Positions 22,756-31,651 of a stretch of DNA of 39,417 bases are shown piece by piece; the stretch's first letter is position 1; the number at the start of each line of letters is the position of its first letter. Source of the stretch: an uncultured Candidatus Peregrinibacteria bacterium (GTDB lineage Bacteria > Patescibacteriota > Gracilibacteria > UBA1369). The DNA lies in the NCBI GenBank assembly GCA_937858825.1, contig CALMAI010000046.1:1-39417 (forward strand). The letters run 5' to 3'. Position numbers and translations under genes: made by a program. The notes under the pieces were generated by a model. The model saw only the letters and a list, made by a program, of their open reading frames with translations. It was not told the origin of the DNA and did not search any database.

Positions 22756-23427
22756 ATGTATGGCGATATGAAGAGTCTATTGCTCACTATTTGGAATCTG
22801 TTTCTGGAAACTGTTTTTCCGGCGATTTGTTGTGGATGTCGTCGGGAAGGAGGTCTTCTTTGCGACGATTGTCTGAATGCTGTTCAATTAAGGGATACAG
22901 CACTGCCTGAGGTTGTTGATTCTGATTGTTTGGATGGAGTTTTGGCCTGTTCGGAATACCATGAGGGGCAGATGATGGCGAAACTTATTTATGCGCTCAA
23001 GTATGATTTTGTGGTGGATCTGGCATTGCCATTGGGCCAATTTTTAATTGATGGCTATACCAATGCAGAGATAGCTGCTGATGTAATCTGTCCAGTTCCA
23101 CTCCATGCAAAACGTTTTCGATGGCGGGGATTTAATCAGGCAGAGCTTCTGGCAAATGTTGTGGCCCAAGAGTTTGGTTTACCGGTAAGAAATTTTCTGG
23201 AGCGAATCCATTTTAAAAAGGCACAAATGGAGTTGCGGAAAGAGGAGCGAAAAGCGAATGTGGAAAAGGCTTTTCGGATGAGGGAGGATGTTGATGTAGC
23301 GGGGAAAACTGTTGTTCTTGTGGATGATGTGGCAACCACGCTTTCAACACTGGAAGCCTGCGCGTCGGTTTTAAAGAAGGCTGGAGCTCAAAAGGTATAC
23401 GGAATTGTGCTGGCGCGGGTATACTAA
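22756..23427 (+). CDS. comF: ComF-family phosphoribosyltransferase-like protein
   Basis: 223 residues from the ATG at 22756; an ATG at 22768 is a possible start. The N-terminus has a zinc-type cysteine cluster (CCGCRREGGLLCDDC), as in ComF. A type-I phosphoribosyltransferase fold follows, with CPVPLHAKRFRWRGFNQAELLA (typical ComF) and the phosphoribosyl-pyrophosphate (PRPP)-binding loop VVLVDDVATTLSTL near residue 190. ComF supports uptake of single-stranded DNA in natural transformation; its exact reaction is not settled. No other competence gene is in view. It is followed by a glycosyltransferase gene with its own likely promoter. Confidence 0.93.
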   Translation: MYGDMKSLLLTIWNLFLETVFPAICCGCRREGGLLCDDCLNAVQLRDTALPEVVDSDCLDGVLACSEYHEGQMMAKLIYALKYDFVVDLALPLGQFLIDGYTNAEIAADVICPVPLHAKRFRWRGFNQAELLANVVAQEFGLPVRNFLERIHFKKAQMELRKEERKANVEKAFRMREDVDVAGKTVVLVDDVATTLSTLEACASVLKKAGAQKVYGIVLARVY

Positions 23428-23432
23428 ATGCG

Positions 23433-23438
23433 TATAAT
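23433..23438 (+). promoter_or_regulatory. Minus-10 TATAAT of the first glycosyltransferase
   Basis: A consensus TATAAT 30 bases before the ATG at 23469, directly after the comF stop; no clear minus-35. Confidence 0.4.
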
Positions 23439-23468
23439 GGGATCTTAATTTTAATTGAAGAAAAGCTG

Positions 23469-24584
23469 ATGGTAGTCGGGATTGATGCATCACGGTATGG
23501 CCATGCGGAGGCAACAGGAGTGGAATGGTATTCTTTTCATTTGTTGAATGAGTTGATTCCATTGCTTGGGCGTGAGCACAATGCGGAAGTAAGACTCTAT
23601 GCGCGTGACGATTTTGAAGTGCAGACGGATGTTCCCTTTAATGTAAAAAAACGGATTTTGCCGGCCAAACGGTTTTGGACAGCTGTGCGCTTAACGTGGG
23701 AAATGATCCGGCATCCGGTGGATGTGCTATTCGTGCCTTCCCATACTTTCCCGGTAGTTGTTCCAAAGAAGGCTATTATCACGATTCATGACGTGGCTTT
23801 TCGATACTTTAAAGAGCTCTACAAACCGTTTGATTACTGGCTTTTGAATCGGAGCACCAAAAAGGCTGTGAAGAAAGCGTGGCATATTATTGTTCCGAGC
23901 GAAGCGACCAAAAAGGATTTAGTGGATTTGTACAAATGTGATCCGGGAAAAATTGTTGTGATTCCGCATGGAGCGCCCGATGTTCCGCGGCTGTTGAGCT
24001 GGTCGGACGGGAAGAAAATGCGCTTGTTAGAGCGATTGGGGTTAAGGAAGGATGATCTTTTTGTGGCTTATGTTGGAAGGCTTGAGGCGAAGAAGAATCT
24101 GGTGCGTTTGGTAGAAGGGTTTGCGCGGTTTGTAAAAGAGTTTCCGGATTGGAAGTTGGTATTGGCCGGGAAGCGAGGGAACGGATTTGAGGATATTGAG
24201 GCTAAGGTGCGTGAGTTGGGATTGAAGGAGCAGGTGGTGATGCCAGGGTATGTGACTGAAGAGGAAAAACAGTTTTTATTGAGTGGATGCCGCATGGTGG
24301 CATTGCCATCTTTATATGAAGGGTTTGGATTGCCGGTTTTGGAGGGGTTTGCATTCCGACGACCGGTTTTGACGTCGAATGTTTCATCTATGCCAGAGGT
24401 GGCTGGTGGCGCGGCATATTTGGTGGATCCGTTGAAGCCGGAGGAGATTGGGGTTGGCATGAAACGGCTTGCTTCTGATGGTTTTTATGTGAATAGCCTG
24501 ATTGGCAAAGGTGCCGCGCAACTCGAGAAATTCTCGTGGGAGAAGGCCGCGAAGCAAACGTTTGAAGTGCTTTTTGAAGAGTAG
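23469..24584 (+). CDS. GT4-family glycosyltransferase (first)
   Basis: 371 residues, GT-B fold. The N-terminal half starts with VVGIDASRYG and has THDVAFRYF-like acceptor-domain blocks; the C-terminal donor domain has FVAYVGRLEAKKNL, LAGKRG and the EX7E signature PSLYEGFGLPVLEGF. This is a retaining, nucleotide-sugar-dependent enzyme for surface polysaccharide or glycolipid; sugar and acceptor cannot be told from the sequence. There is no membrane segment, so it works from the cytoplasm, probably at the membrane. Downstream genes are on the opposite strand. Confidence 0.9.
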   Translation: MVVGIDASRYGHAEATGVEWYSFHLLNELIPLLGREHNAEVRLYARDDFEVQTDVPFNVKKRILPAKRFWTAVRLTWEMIRHPVDVLFVPSHTFPVVVPKKAIITIHDVAFRYFKELYKPFDYWLLNRSTKKAVKKAWHIIVPSEATKKDLVDLYKCDPGKIVVIPHGAPDVPRLLSWSDGKKMRLLERLGLRKDDLFVAYVGRLEAKKNLVRLVEGFARFVKEFPDWKLVLAGKRGNGFEDIEAKVRELGLKEQVVMPGYVTEEEKQFLLSGCRMVALPSLYEGFGLPVLEGFAFRRPVLTSNVSSMPEVAGGAAYLVDPLKPEEIGVGMKRLASDGFYVNSLIGKGAAQLEKFSWEKAAKQTFEVLFEE

Positions 24585-24612
24585 ATCGCCCGGAGCTGAC
24601 AGGGACAGCAGC

Positions 24613-25491
24613 CTATTTTTCGATGAGGGCGAGTAAGAGTTTGGCGGCGAGTTCGGCAGTTTCGTTTTCATCCATATTTTTGGATGGATTGATTTCGACG
24701 GCGTCGAGTGACGTGAGATTTTGGTTTTTGAAGCAGTGGGCGATAGTTTTGATGTCTTTTTTGAGGAGGCCGCCGGGCACCGGAGTGGAAACGTGCGGCG
24801 CAATGCTTGGGTCGAAAACGTCCATGTCAAAACTGAGGTGGATGCCTTTGGTCCCCTGCCCGGCGGCGACAATCGCATCTTCCAGAACTGCTTTTAATCC
24901 TCTTTTTTTAATCTCTTTCATGCTAAAAACATGCACATTTGTTTTCTTTAAAAGCTTTGACTCATCGGGATCTACATCCCTTGTTCCAACAATGCAAATG
25001 TTAGCTTCGTCGATAATCGCTTTATCATCACCGAAACTATGGGTTAAGCCATGTCCGGCCAAAGCTGCCAGTACCATGCCGTGAATGTTTCCACTTGGAG
25101 AGATGTCCGGCGTGTTGAAGTCGCCATGAGCGTCAAACCAGATGAGTCCAATTTTTTTATGTCTCGCGGCCTCACGAATAAACGGATAATTAACGCTGTG
25201 ATCGCCTCCCAACAAAATCGGGAAATGGCTCTTTTTAAAGATTTCATTATCCTGGAAAAATTTGGTCGCCTGATTATGGAGTGACGCAATTTCGGCCAAA
25301 CATTTTGCCTTTGAGCTTTTGAGTCCGCAAACACATGGCTCAGTTACGTTTCCATAATCCTCAAAAGGTATGGATTTTTTATCCAAAAGTGGAAAAAGCG
25401 CGTGTCGGAGCGCGCGTGGGCCTTGTTCGCATCCGTAGCGATTTCCGCCCATGCACGATGGCATCCCGACTATGGCAATGGTTTGAGGCAT
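24613..25491 (-). CDS. Arginase (ureohydrolase family)
   Basis: 292 residues, typical length. The manganese ligands are in place: H98 in GGDHS, D120/H122/D124 in WFDAHGDFNTP, and D222/D224 in SFDMDVFDP. The residues that bind the alpha-amino and carboxyl groups of arginine in human arginase (N130, S137, N139, H141) match N126, S133, N135 and H137 at constant offset, favouring arginase over agmatinase. Reaction: arginine plus water to ornithine and urea, in the cytoplasm. The start overlaps the aminotransferase gene by 22 bases, so translation is probably coupled; with the dehydrogenase upstream they form an operon that could take arginine to glutamate. Confidence 0.88.
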   Translation of the reverse strand: MPQTIAIVGMPSCMGGNRYGCEQGPRALRHALFPLLDKKSIPFEDYGNVTEPCVCGLKSSKAKCLAEIASLHNQATKFFQDNEIFKKSHFPILLGGDHSVNYPFIREAARHKKIGLIWFDAHGDFNTPDISPSGNIHGMVLAALAGHGLTHSFGDDKAIIDEANICIVGTRDVDPDESKLLKKTNVHVFSMKEIKKRGLKAVLEDAIVAAGQGTKGIHLSFDMDVFDPSIAPHVSTPVPGGLLKKDIKTIAHCFKNQNLTSLDAVEINPSKNMDENETAELAAKLLLALIEK

Positions 25492-26822
25492 ATTGAAAGA
25501 ATTTCTAATGCTTGATCAATTTCCCGTTTTTTGACATTGAGTGGTGGCAAGAATCTGAGTGCTTTTTCTCCGCACCCAATAAGAAGGAGTCCTTTTTTCA
25601 GGCAAGCATTTGCCACTTTGTCTCGTTGTGCGGATGTTTCAAACTCTATCACAATCAGGAGCCCCATTCCCCGGACATCTTCAACGCTTTTATACTGTTT
25701 TTTGAATGTTTTTAGTTCTCCCAAAAGGTACTGTCCGAGCTTTTGAGCATTTTCGAGCAGGTTTTCTTTTTGGATAATGTCGATAGTGAGGTATCCCATG
25801 GCTGAGGCAATAGCATTGCCTTCTCCCCATGTGGATCCTAACCGACCCTGAACTTTTGGGAAGAGTTCTTTTTTCCCGGCAACAGCTCCGATTCGAAGTG
25901 CTTTTCCAATGGTGATGAGATCCGGCTCTAAGCCGAGCTGCTGGGATGCCCACCATGTTCCGGTTCGTCCCATTCCGGTCTGAATTTCATCGCAAATGAG
26001 TGGAATTCCAAACTTTTTAGCGGTTTCCTGGATCTCTTTCAGCCACATTGGGTTTGGAAAGTTGTATCCTCCTTCACCCTGGATTGGTTCCAGCAAAATG
26101 TAGGCAACATCCGCCGGTTTGATTTGGCCTTTTTTTGGCTTTTTGGAAATGAGGGCAGAGATAGATTGCGTTGGATCGCTGCCAGGTTTGTAAAAGTGAC
26201 AAGTATCTCCTTTGCAGGAAAGGTATGGCAAGCGGACCACGTTTGGGATTTGTGGGATGCCATCGTTGTGGATCGATTTGCTGGAAGACATAGAGAGCGC
26301 GCCCAGCGTGCGGCCATGGAAGGCTTTTTGGAAAACGATGGCTGTTTTGGCTTTAGGTCTGGCCATGAAGCAGAGCTTGATGGCGTTTTCAACGGCTTCG
26401 GCTCCGGAATTGATGAAGAACGAGGTGTTGAATCCTAGTTGCTTGGTAATTTCTGCAATCTTGTGATGCAGGTGTGACGGCGTTGGAATCTGCATTTTTT
26501 TTGGATCCTTGCCGTAGGCAGAGATAAAGTCGGTTCCGGCATAGCGATCCGGATCTATAGCTGCCAGTTTTTGCGCGACTTTAGTGAGTTTTGGGTGATT
26601 GTATCCCAGTGGATTAGAGGCCACATGGCTGGCAAAATCGAGGAAAATATTCCCGTCTGGATCGGTGCAATATGGACCAATGGCCGGCGCTTTTCGATCC
26701 CACACAAAGTGCTTGTGATAGGTCGTTTCCGCTGCAAACTTCATGTGGAAATTGACCCACTTTTTGGTTTGCGGTCCGGGTATTTTGGTTTTGATTTTTG
26801 GTTTTGCTGTATTTCTGTTCAC
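25470..26822 (-). CDS. Class-III PLP aminotransferase, ornithine/lysine/GABA type
   Basis: 450 residues, fold type I. The start (KIPGPQTKKWV) and the YCTDPDGNIFLDF block resemble archaeal-type omega-aminotransferases. PLP motifs: FFINSGAEAVENAIK, FHGRTLGAL, LLEPIQGEGGY, ICDEIQTGMGRTG and the Schiff-base lysine K307 in ITIGKAL. It moves an omega-amino group from a diamino acid to 2-oxoglutarate. Placed between an arginase and an aldehyde dehydrogenase, ornithine is the likely substrate, giving glutamate-5-semialdehyde; 4-aminobutyrate or lysine cannot be excluded. It starts 20 bases after the dehydrogenase gene and overlaps arginase by 22 bases. Confidence 0.88.
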   Translation of the reverse strand: MNRNTAKPKIKTKIPGPQTKKWVNFHMKFAAETTYHKHFVWDRKAPAIGPYCTDPDGNIFLDFASHVASNPLGYNHPKLTKVAQKLAAIDPDRYAGTDFISAYGKDPKKMQIPTPSHLHHKIAEITKQLGFNTSFFINSGAEAVENAIKLCFMARPKAKTAIVFQKAFHGRTLGALSMSSSKSIHNDGIPQIPNVVRLPYLSCKGDTCHFYKPGSDPTQSISALISKKPKKGQIKPADVAYILLEPIQGEGGYNFPNPMWLKEIQETAKKFGIPLICDEIQTGMGRTGTWWASQQLGLEPDLITIGKALRIGAVAGKKELFPKVQGRLGSTWGEGNAIASAMGYLTIDIIQKENLLENAQKLGQYLLGELKTFKKQYKSVEDVRGMGLLIVIEFETSAQRDKVANACLKKGLLLIGCGEKALRFLPPLNVKKREIDQALEILSICLKPLP

Positions 26823-26842
26823 CTTTAAGGCCAGGTTAGCGT

Positions 26843-28366
26843 TTACTCAATACCTTGTGCTTTTTGGATGCTGCCGGAATAGTCTACTGAAATAACTTTC
26901 ATTTCGGTGTAGGTTTCAATGGCTCCTCCATCTCCACCGGCATCACGGTGGCCGTTCCCGGTGTTTTTGAGTCCGCCAAATGGTGTCTGGATTTCTGCGC
27001 CAATGGTGGAAGTGTTGATATATACGAGTCCGGTTTCCAGCTTTTCGGCTGCCTTTTCAGTATAGTTAACGTTGGTGGTAAAGATGGATGCGCTGAGTCC
27101 GTATTCAATGTTGTTGGCGTATTCAATGGCCTGATTGAAGTCTTTGGCCTTGGTAATGGCGGTGACCGGTCCAAAAATTTCTTCGCAGAAAATACGCATT
27201 TTTGGTGTTACTTCCTCAAAAACTGTTGGGAGGAAGTAGTAGCCATTTTTGAGTTTTGGATCTGATGGGCGCTTTCCCCCGCAGAGGAGTTTGGCCTTAT
27301 CGTGCTTTTGGGCCACCTCCATGTAGTGTTCTGTTTTTTTAACGGCGTCTTCGTTGATGAGCGGCCCCATGTCGGTTTTGGGGTCCAAGGCGTATCCGAG
27401 TTTGAGCTTTTTGACTGCTTTGAGGAGTTTGTCGCGGAACTGTTTGTACACTTTTTGGTGAACAATGATACGGGATGACGCGGTACATCTTTGTCCTGTT
27501 GTTCCGAATGCAGCCCAGACAGCTCCGTCTACCGCTAAATCTACATCTGCATCATCCATAACAATAATCACATTCTTTCCACCCATTTCGAGTGAGTGGT
27601 TTTTGAGATTTTTTCCGCAATGTTCGCCAATAATTTTTCCAACGTTTGAAGATCCGGTGAAAGCCACACCATCGATTCCGGGATGCTTGATAAGATAATC
27701 CCCTGCCTCTTCACCGCTTCCGGTGACCAGGTTGAGAACTCCTTTTGGCACTCCGGCCTGATGAAAGAGTTTCACGATTTCATATGCGCAGGCGGATGTG
27801 TATTTGGATGGTTTGAAGACAACAGTGTTTCCATAGACCAGTGCTGGAAAGATTTTCCAGCATGGAATGGCTGTTGGGAAGTTCCATGGCGTTACGAGCG
27901 CAAAAACGCCAACCGGCTGGCGAATGGTTCGGATCGATTTGTTTGGGAGTTCTGATGGCATGGTTTGACCAAACATGCGGCGACCTTCGCCGGCCATGTA
28001 GTAGCCCATGTCGATCGCTTCCTGCACATCACCGTAAGCCTCTTTTTTGATTTTTCCCATTTCGTTGGCAACCAGGTCGCCAAGTCGGGATTTGTTTTTC
28101 TCAATAAGTTCAGCTGCTTTGAAAAGGATTTCTGCCCGTTTTGGTGCTGGGGTTTCTGACCATGATGAAAAAGCTTTTTGGGCTGCTTTGACTGCTGCAT
28201 CAACCTCCGGCTTTCCCGAAAGCGGAGCGATACTCACAATCTGGTTCGCAAAAGCAGGGTTTTCCCGCTTGTATGTTTTCCTGGATTTCGCGGCAACCCA
28301 TTTCCCGTTAATCAAGTTTTTTACCTGGATGGTTTTTGTTTTCTTCTTGCTTCCTTTTTGAGGCAT
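26843..28366 (-). CDS. NAD(P)-dependent aldehyde dehydrogenase
   Basis: 507 residues. The ALDH core is complete: TPWNFPTAIP (N162), FTGSSNVGK, the glutamate E260 in SLEMGGKN, and the nucleophile C294 in GTTGQRCTASS. The C-terminus GAEIQTPFGGLKNTGNGHRDAGG is the variant seen in ALDHs close to the antiquitin/semialdehyde-dehydrogenase groups. It oxidises an aldehyde, here most plausibly glutamate-5-semialdehyde, to the acid. The first 13 residues are lysine-rich and dispensable. It is the first gene of the operon with the aminotransferase and arginase, with a good promoter at 28390-28418. Confidence 0.9.
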   Translation of the reverse strand: MPQKGSKKKTKTIQVKNLINGKWVAAKSRKTYKRENPAFANQIVSIAPLSGKPEVDAAVKAAQKAFSSWSETPAPKRAEILFKAAELIEKNKSRLGDLVANEMGKIKKEAYGDVQEAIDMGYYMAGEGRRMFGQTMPSELPNKSIRTIRQPVGVFALVTPWNFPTAIPCWKIFPALVYGNTVVFKPSKYTSACAYEIVKLFHQAGVPKGVLNLVTGSGEEAGDYLIKHPGIDGVAFTGSSNVGKIIGEHCGKNLKNHSLEMGGKNVIIVMDDADVDLAVDGAVWAAFGTTGQRCTASSRIIVHQKVYKQFRDKLLKAVKKLKLGYALDPKTDMGPLINEDAVKKTEHYMEVAQKHDKAKLLCGGKRPSDPKLKNGYYFLPTVFEEVTPKMRIFCEEIFGPVTAITKAKDFNQAIEYANNIEYGLSASIFTTNVNYTEKAAEKLETGLVYINTSTIGAEIQTPFGGLKNTGNGHRDAGGDGGAIETYTEMKVISVDYSGSIQKAQGIE

Positions 28367-28389
28367 GATTTTGGCTTATAGATCTTACT

Positions 28390-28418
28390 ATTTTACCATA
28401 AATCAGCCATTTTAACAA
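28390..28418 (-). promoter_or_regulatory. Promoter of the arginine-catabolism operon
   Basis: TTGTTA, 17 bases, TAAAAT on the minus strand, next to the stop of the upstream gene. The predicted start near 28383 gives a leader of about 17 bases. Confidence 0.6.
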
Positions 28419-28422
28419 TGAC

Positions 28423-28920
28423 TCACAGCTTGTACACTCTCCCATTCACTTTGGCAGGGAATTTTACTTTCAGGCCAATATGTGACCCTTTTTTGGCTTT
28501 GGCGACTGGTTTGCGATCGATCTGCATCTCTTCAATGGGTTGGGTGGCGATGAAATCGTCCCCTTCAATCAGGAGTGTGTCGCCTTTTTTGACTCCCTTT
28601 TGATCCAAAAGGATAATCGCTACATCAATGTTTTCCATGTAGTGGGTGGTATGGCCAACCTGCATAAGTTTTTTTGGTGCGATGGGAAGTTCTGCTTCAA
28701 CTACTGACTGAACTGGCACAGGAGCCGGTTCAATTGTGCGAGGAGTTGGACTGATTTTTCTTGCCGTGGCTACCCTGGAGTTGGGTTTTAAATGAGCCTC
28801 CTTCCGATCAAGAGCTGTTAAAATCAGCTGTTGCCGTGATTGCGACGTGATGGCTCTTTTCCGCATGTATGCGGGAATTTTTAACTCCTCTTCATTGATG
28901 GGTTTGATCTTTTTAGCCAT
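28423..28920 (-). CDS. EF-Tu-domain-2-like beta-barrel protein with basic N-terminal tail
   Basis: 165 residues from the ATG at 28920; the longer frame from 29055 lies across the divergent polX gene and is rejected. Residues 1-60 are basic and helical (KIPAYMRKRAITSQSRQQL), then a Pro/Thr linker. Residues 88-165 match the stand-alone translation-elongation-factor-like fold: VGHTTHYMENIDVAII, KKGDTLLIEG, EEMQIDRKPVAKAKKGSHIGLKV and the final GRVYKL. This beta-barrel binds tRNA or factor partners in EF-Tu, but its role as a separate protein is not established. It has no GTPase domain. TATACT at 28927-28932 may be its minus-10. Confidence 0.75.
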   Translation of the reverse strand: MAKKIKPINEEELKIPAYMRKRAITSQSRQQLILTALDRKEAHLKPNSRVATARKISPTPRTIEPAPVPVQSVVEAELPIAPKKLMQVGHTTHYMENIDVAIILLDQKGVKKGDTLLIEGDDFIATQPIEEMQIDRKPVAKAKKGSHIGLKVKFPAKVNGRVYKL

Positions 28921-28940
28921 ACCGTGAGTATACCAGAATG

Positions 28941-28949
28941 TGTTAAAAT
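28941..28949 (+). promoter_or_regulatory. Extended minus-10 of polX, leaderless start
   Basis: TGTTAAAAT fits TGnTATAAT. It ends 6 bases before the polX ATG at 28956, where transcription should begin. It overlaps the divergent promoter of the EF-like gene. Confidence 0.5.
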
Positions 28950-28955
28950 GCGCAC

Positions 28956-30698
28956 ATGGATAATCAACGGATAGCACAGGTGTTTCAGGAAATCGGCGAT
29001 ATTCTGGAAATTCAGGGAGCCAATCGGTTTCGGGTTTTGGCCTATCAGAAAGCATCTTTGACTATTTCTGAAATGGGTGAGGAGTTGAAAGATCTGTATA
29101 AAGGTGATCCGAAAGAGCTGGAGAAACTGCCGGGGATTGGAAAAGATCTTGCGCTGAAGATTGAGGAACTTTTGACGGTTGGAAAGTGTCAGTACCATCA
29201 GGAGCTTTTGAAAAAGTTTGATAAGGGACTTCTGGATATTTTGCGCGTGAGAGGAATCGGTCCTAAAAAGGTAAAACTATTTTTTGAGGAGTTGGGTGTG
29301 AATTCGATTGAAAAACTCCGAAAGGCTGCCAAAGATGGTAAGTTGCGTGAATTGCCAAAGATGGGCGAGAAAAGTGAGGCGGAGATTCTTGTGGCTCTTG
29401 ATGAGTTTGAAAAGCACAGTGAGCGGATGATGCTGCCTACGGCGATACATCAGAAGGATTTGATTCTGGAGTATATGAAAGGTTGTAAGGATGTAACCAA
29501 ACTGGAGTACGCCGGGAGTTTGCGGCGGATGAAGGAGACGATTGGGGATCTGGATATTTTGTGCGTGAGTACCAAGCCAGCCGAAGTGATGGAATATTTT
29601 GTGAAGTATGAACATACGGCGAATGTGATTGCGCAGGGGGCGACCAAGTCGTCGATTATCTTAGATATTGGAGTACAGGTGGATTTGCGGGTGATTCCGG
29701 CTGAGAGTTTTGGGGCGGCGATGCACTATTTTACGGGTTCAAAAGAGCACAATGTGGCACTTCGCGACTATGCGAAAAAGCATGGGATGAAGGTGAATGA
29801 GTATGGTGTTTTTAAAGGCGAAAAAATGATTGCCGGAAAGACAGAGGAAGAGATTTATAAACTGTTTGGATTGCCATACATCCCGCCGGTTTTGCGGGAG
29901 AATCGTGGAGAAATGGAGGCGGCACGAAAGAAAAAGTTGCCGAAGCTGGTTGAATTTGAAGATTTAAAGGGAGACCTGCATGTGCACAGTGAGTGGAGTG
30001 ATGGAACGGATGAAATTGGAGAGATTGCACGGGCCTATTGGGATGCCGGCTTTGAATACATGGCTTTGACGGACCATTCTCCGGCTGTGGCGGTGGCGAA
30101 TGGTTTGAGTCCGGATCGCTTTAAAAAACAGTGGAAAGAGATTGATAAAGTAAACGAAGAGTTGAAGAAAGAGGCAAAGACCAAAGGGGATTTTGTCATT
30201 TTGAAAGGGACAGAATGTGACATCATGCCGGATGGATCGCTGAACTTACCGGATTCGATCCTGAAAAATATGGATATTGTGGTGGCGTCGGTGCATTCAC
30301 GCTTTAGGATGAGCGAGAAGGAGATGACCGAGCGTGTTTTAAAGGCGTTTAAGAATCCGTATGTCACGCAGTTTGGGCATCCTTCCGGTCGGCTTATTAA
30401 TCAGCGTGAACCGTACGCGATTGATATGAATAAAGTGATTGAGGCTGCCGTGGATTTAGGTATTGCTCTGGAGATTGACGGGCAACCTTCGCGACTGGAT
30501 ATTTTTGATTATCACGCCAAAATCGCCAAAGAGAAGGGTGCCAAATTTACGATTGATTCAGACGCGCACGCGATTGGACAGATGGAGTTTTTGCACTACG
30601 GCATTAGTGTTGCGCAGCGTGGTTGGCTGGAGAAAGAGGATGTTTTGAATACGCTGCCACTGAAAAAGCTTTTACAGTTTTTCCATAAACGGCGGTGA
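28956..30698 (+). CDS. polX: DNA polymerase X with PHP domain
   Basis: 580 residues, the usual length of bacterial PolX. Helix-hairpin-helix motifs are at about 55-65 (LPGIGKDLALKIEEL) and 95-105 (VRGIGPKKVKLFFEEL). The polymerase palm has AGSLRRMKETIGDLDIL with the catalytic aspartates, and VDLRVIP as the third. The PHP domain starts at about 340 with DLHVHSEWSDGT, then LTDHS, EVDIMPDG-like (here GTECDIMPDG), ASVHSRF, FGHPSGR and IDSDAH, i.e. complete metal-binding motifs. PolX fills short gaps in base-excision repair; the PHP domain is a 3'-5' exonuclease or AP nuclease. It converges on nfo with a gap of 5 bases. Confidence 0.95.
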   Translation: MDNQRIAQVFQEIGDILEIQGANRFRVLAYQKASLTISEMGEELKDLYKGDPKELEKLPGIGKDLALKIEELLTVGKCQYHQELLKKFDKGLLDILRVRGIGPKKVKLFFEELGVNSIEKLRKAAKDGKLRELPKMGEKSEAEILVALDEFEKHSERMMLPTAIHQKDLILEYMKGCKDVTKLEYAGSLRRMKETIGDLDILCVSTKPAEVMEYFVKYEHTANVIAQGATKSSIILDIGVQVDLRVIPAESFGAAMHYFTGSKEHNVALRDYAKKHGMKVNEYGVFKGEKMIAGKTEEEIYKLFGLPYIPPVLRENRGEMEAARKKKLPKLVEFEDLKGDLHVHSEWSDGTDEIGEIARAYWDAGFEYMALTDHSPAVAVANGLSPDRFKKQWKEIDKVNEELKKEAKTKGDFVILKGTECDIMPDGSLNLPDSILKNMDIVVASVHSRFRMSEKEMTERVLKAFKNPYVTQFGHPSGRLINQREPYAIDMNKVIEAAVDLGIALEIDGQPSRLDIFDYHAKIAKEKGAKFTIDSDAHAIGQMEFLHYGISVAQRGWLEKEDVLNTLPLKKLLQFFHKRR

Positions 30699-30720
30699 TG
30701 AGATCAAAAAAATGATCTCA
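30699..30720. repeat. Palindrome at the polX/nfo junction
   Basis: TGAGATCA, six A, TGATCTCA: an 8-bp inverted repeat across the convergent gene ends (the left arm begins one base past the polX stop). It may be a weak two-way terminator, but no T tract follows either arm. Confidence 0.5.
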
Positions 30721-31549
30721 CGATTTTGATGTCATCAAAGTGTGTCATGCCATCTTTTTCCGGGGTCTCCAGGATGAGCGGGATGGATTTTTTTTCGGCG
30801 AAGTGAGCAATAGCTTTGAGTCCTTCAAGACCAATGAGTGCCTTACCAATATTGCCGTGGCGATCGACCCGGCTGCCCATTTCTTTGATGGAGTCGTTGA
30901 AGTGAAAGCAGGAAAGGGTGTCGATGCCAATGAGCTGGTCGTACTCTTTGAGTGTTTGTTCTGCGCCTTTTGGTGTAGAGATGTCGTATCCGGCTGCCCA
31001 TATATGTGCTGTATCCAGGCAGGATCTGAGTCGTGGTGAAAATCCTTTTAATCCTTTCCAGATCTGACCAAGTTCATCTAATCGGTAACCGATTTCTGTC
31101 CCCTGCCCTGCTGTGTTTTCCAAAATGTAGTCGAGCCCGGTATCTTTGGTTTCTTCAATGACTATTTTGGCGTTTTCAATGACGTTGTTTATGGCTGTCT
31201 GCCGATCCTCCTCCAAAGATTTTCCAATGTGGACGACCACTCCGTGACCGCCGAGTTGGTGGAGTCGCTTGAAATCGGTTTTGATGTCGTTGAGCGCCCA
31301 CTGAACCTGCGCAATAGGTTTGCCGAAGTTGAGCAGATATGAACTGTGCGCGACGACATGCTGGATGTTGTAGTGTTTGCAGTGATCTTTGAAATCTTCG
31401 GCATCATCCGGGTCGATGGGTTTGACCTGGCGGCTGCGTGGTGATTTGGTAAAAATCTGCATGGCGTTGCAGCCATACTCTTCGCCGGTTTTCTTTGCGG
31501 CTTGGGCAAATCCTCCAGCAATCGACATGTGAGCACCAAGAATGAGCAT
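30704..31549 (-). CDS. nfo: Endonuclease IV (AP endonuclease)
   Basis: 281 residues, full length. It cuts the backbone 5' of abasic sites using three zinc ions. The start LGAHMSIAGG and AMQIFTKSPR are typical; metal ligands appear in VVAHSSYLLNF, VVHIGKSLEE, LENTAGQGTEIG, SCLDTAHIWAAGYD, CFHFNDS and DRHGNIGKA, and LETPEKDG near the end. All family motifs are intact. It converges on polX; together they give AP-site incision and gap filling. Confidence 0.96.
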   Translation of the reverse strand: MLILGAHMSIAGGFAQAAKKTGEEYGCNAMQIFTKSPRSRQVKPIDPDDAEDFKDHCKHYNIQHVVAHSSYLLNFGKPIAQVQWALNDIKTDFKRLHQLGGHGVVVHIGKSLEEDRQTAINNVIENAKIVIEETKDTGLDYILENTAGQGTEIGYRLDELGQIWKGLKGFSPRLRSCLDTAHIWAAGYDISTPKGAEQTLKEYDQLIGIDTLSCFHFNDSIKEMGSRVDRHGNIGKALIGLEGLKAIAHFAEKKSIPLILETPEKDGMTHFDDIKIVRSFF

Positions 31550-31594
31550 GGTTTTCTTTTACGTGATTCTGCGAGAGATGTCTATCCCACCAAT

Positions 31595-31622
31595 TTGACA
31601 TGTTGGTGTATTGCGATGTAAG
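31595..31622 (+). promoter_or_regulatory. Possible promoter of the 31652 gene
   Basis: A perfect TTGACA, 16 bases, TGTAAG. The minus-10 matches at only four positions. Confidence 0.35.
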
Positions 31623-31651
31623 TAAAACCCAGTGTTTCTTAATTTTTTTCC

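Noticed and set aside
24585-24612. Terminator between the glycosyltransferase and arginase genes
   Set aside because: Only a 4-bp GCTG/CAGC stem and no T tract is seen.
28921-29055. 45-residue N-terminal extension of the EF-like gene
   Set aside because: It overlaps the start of polX and its promoter, and the sequence does not look like a protein domain.
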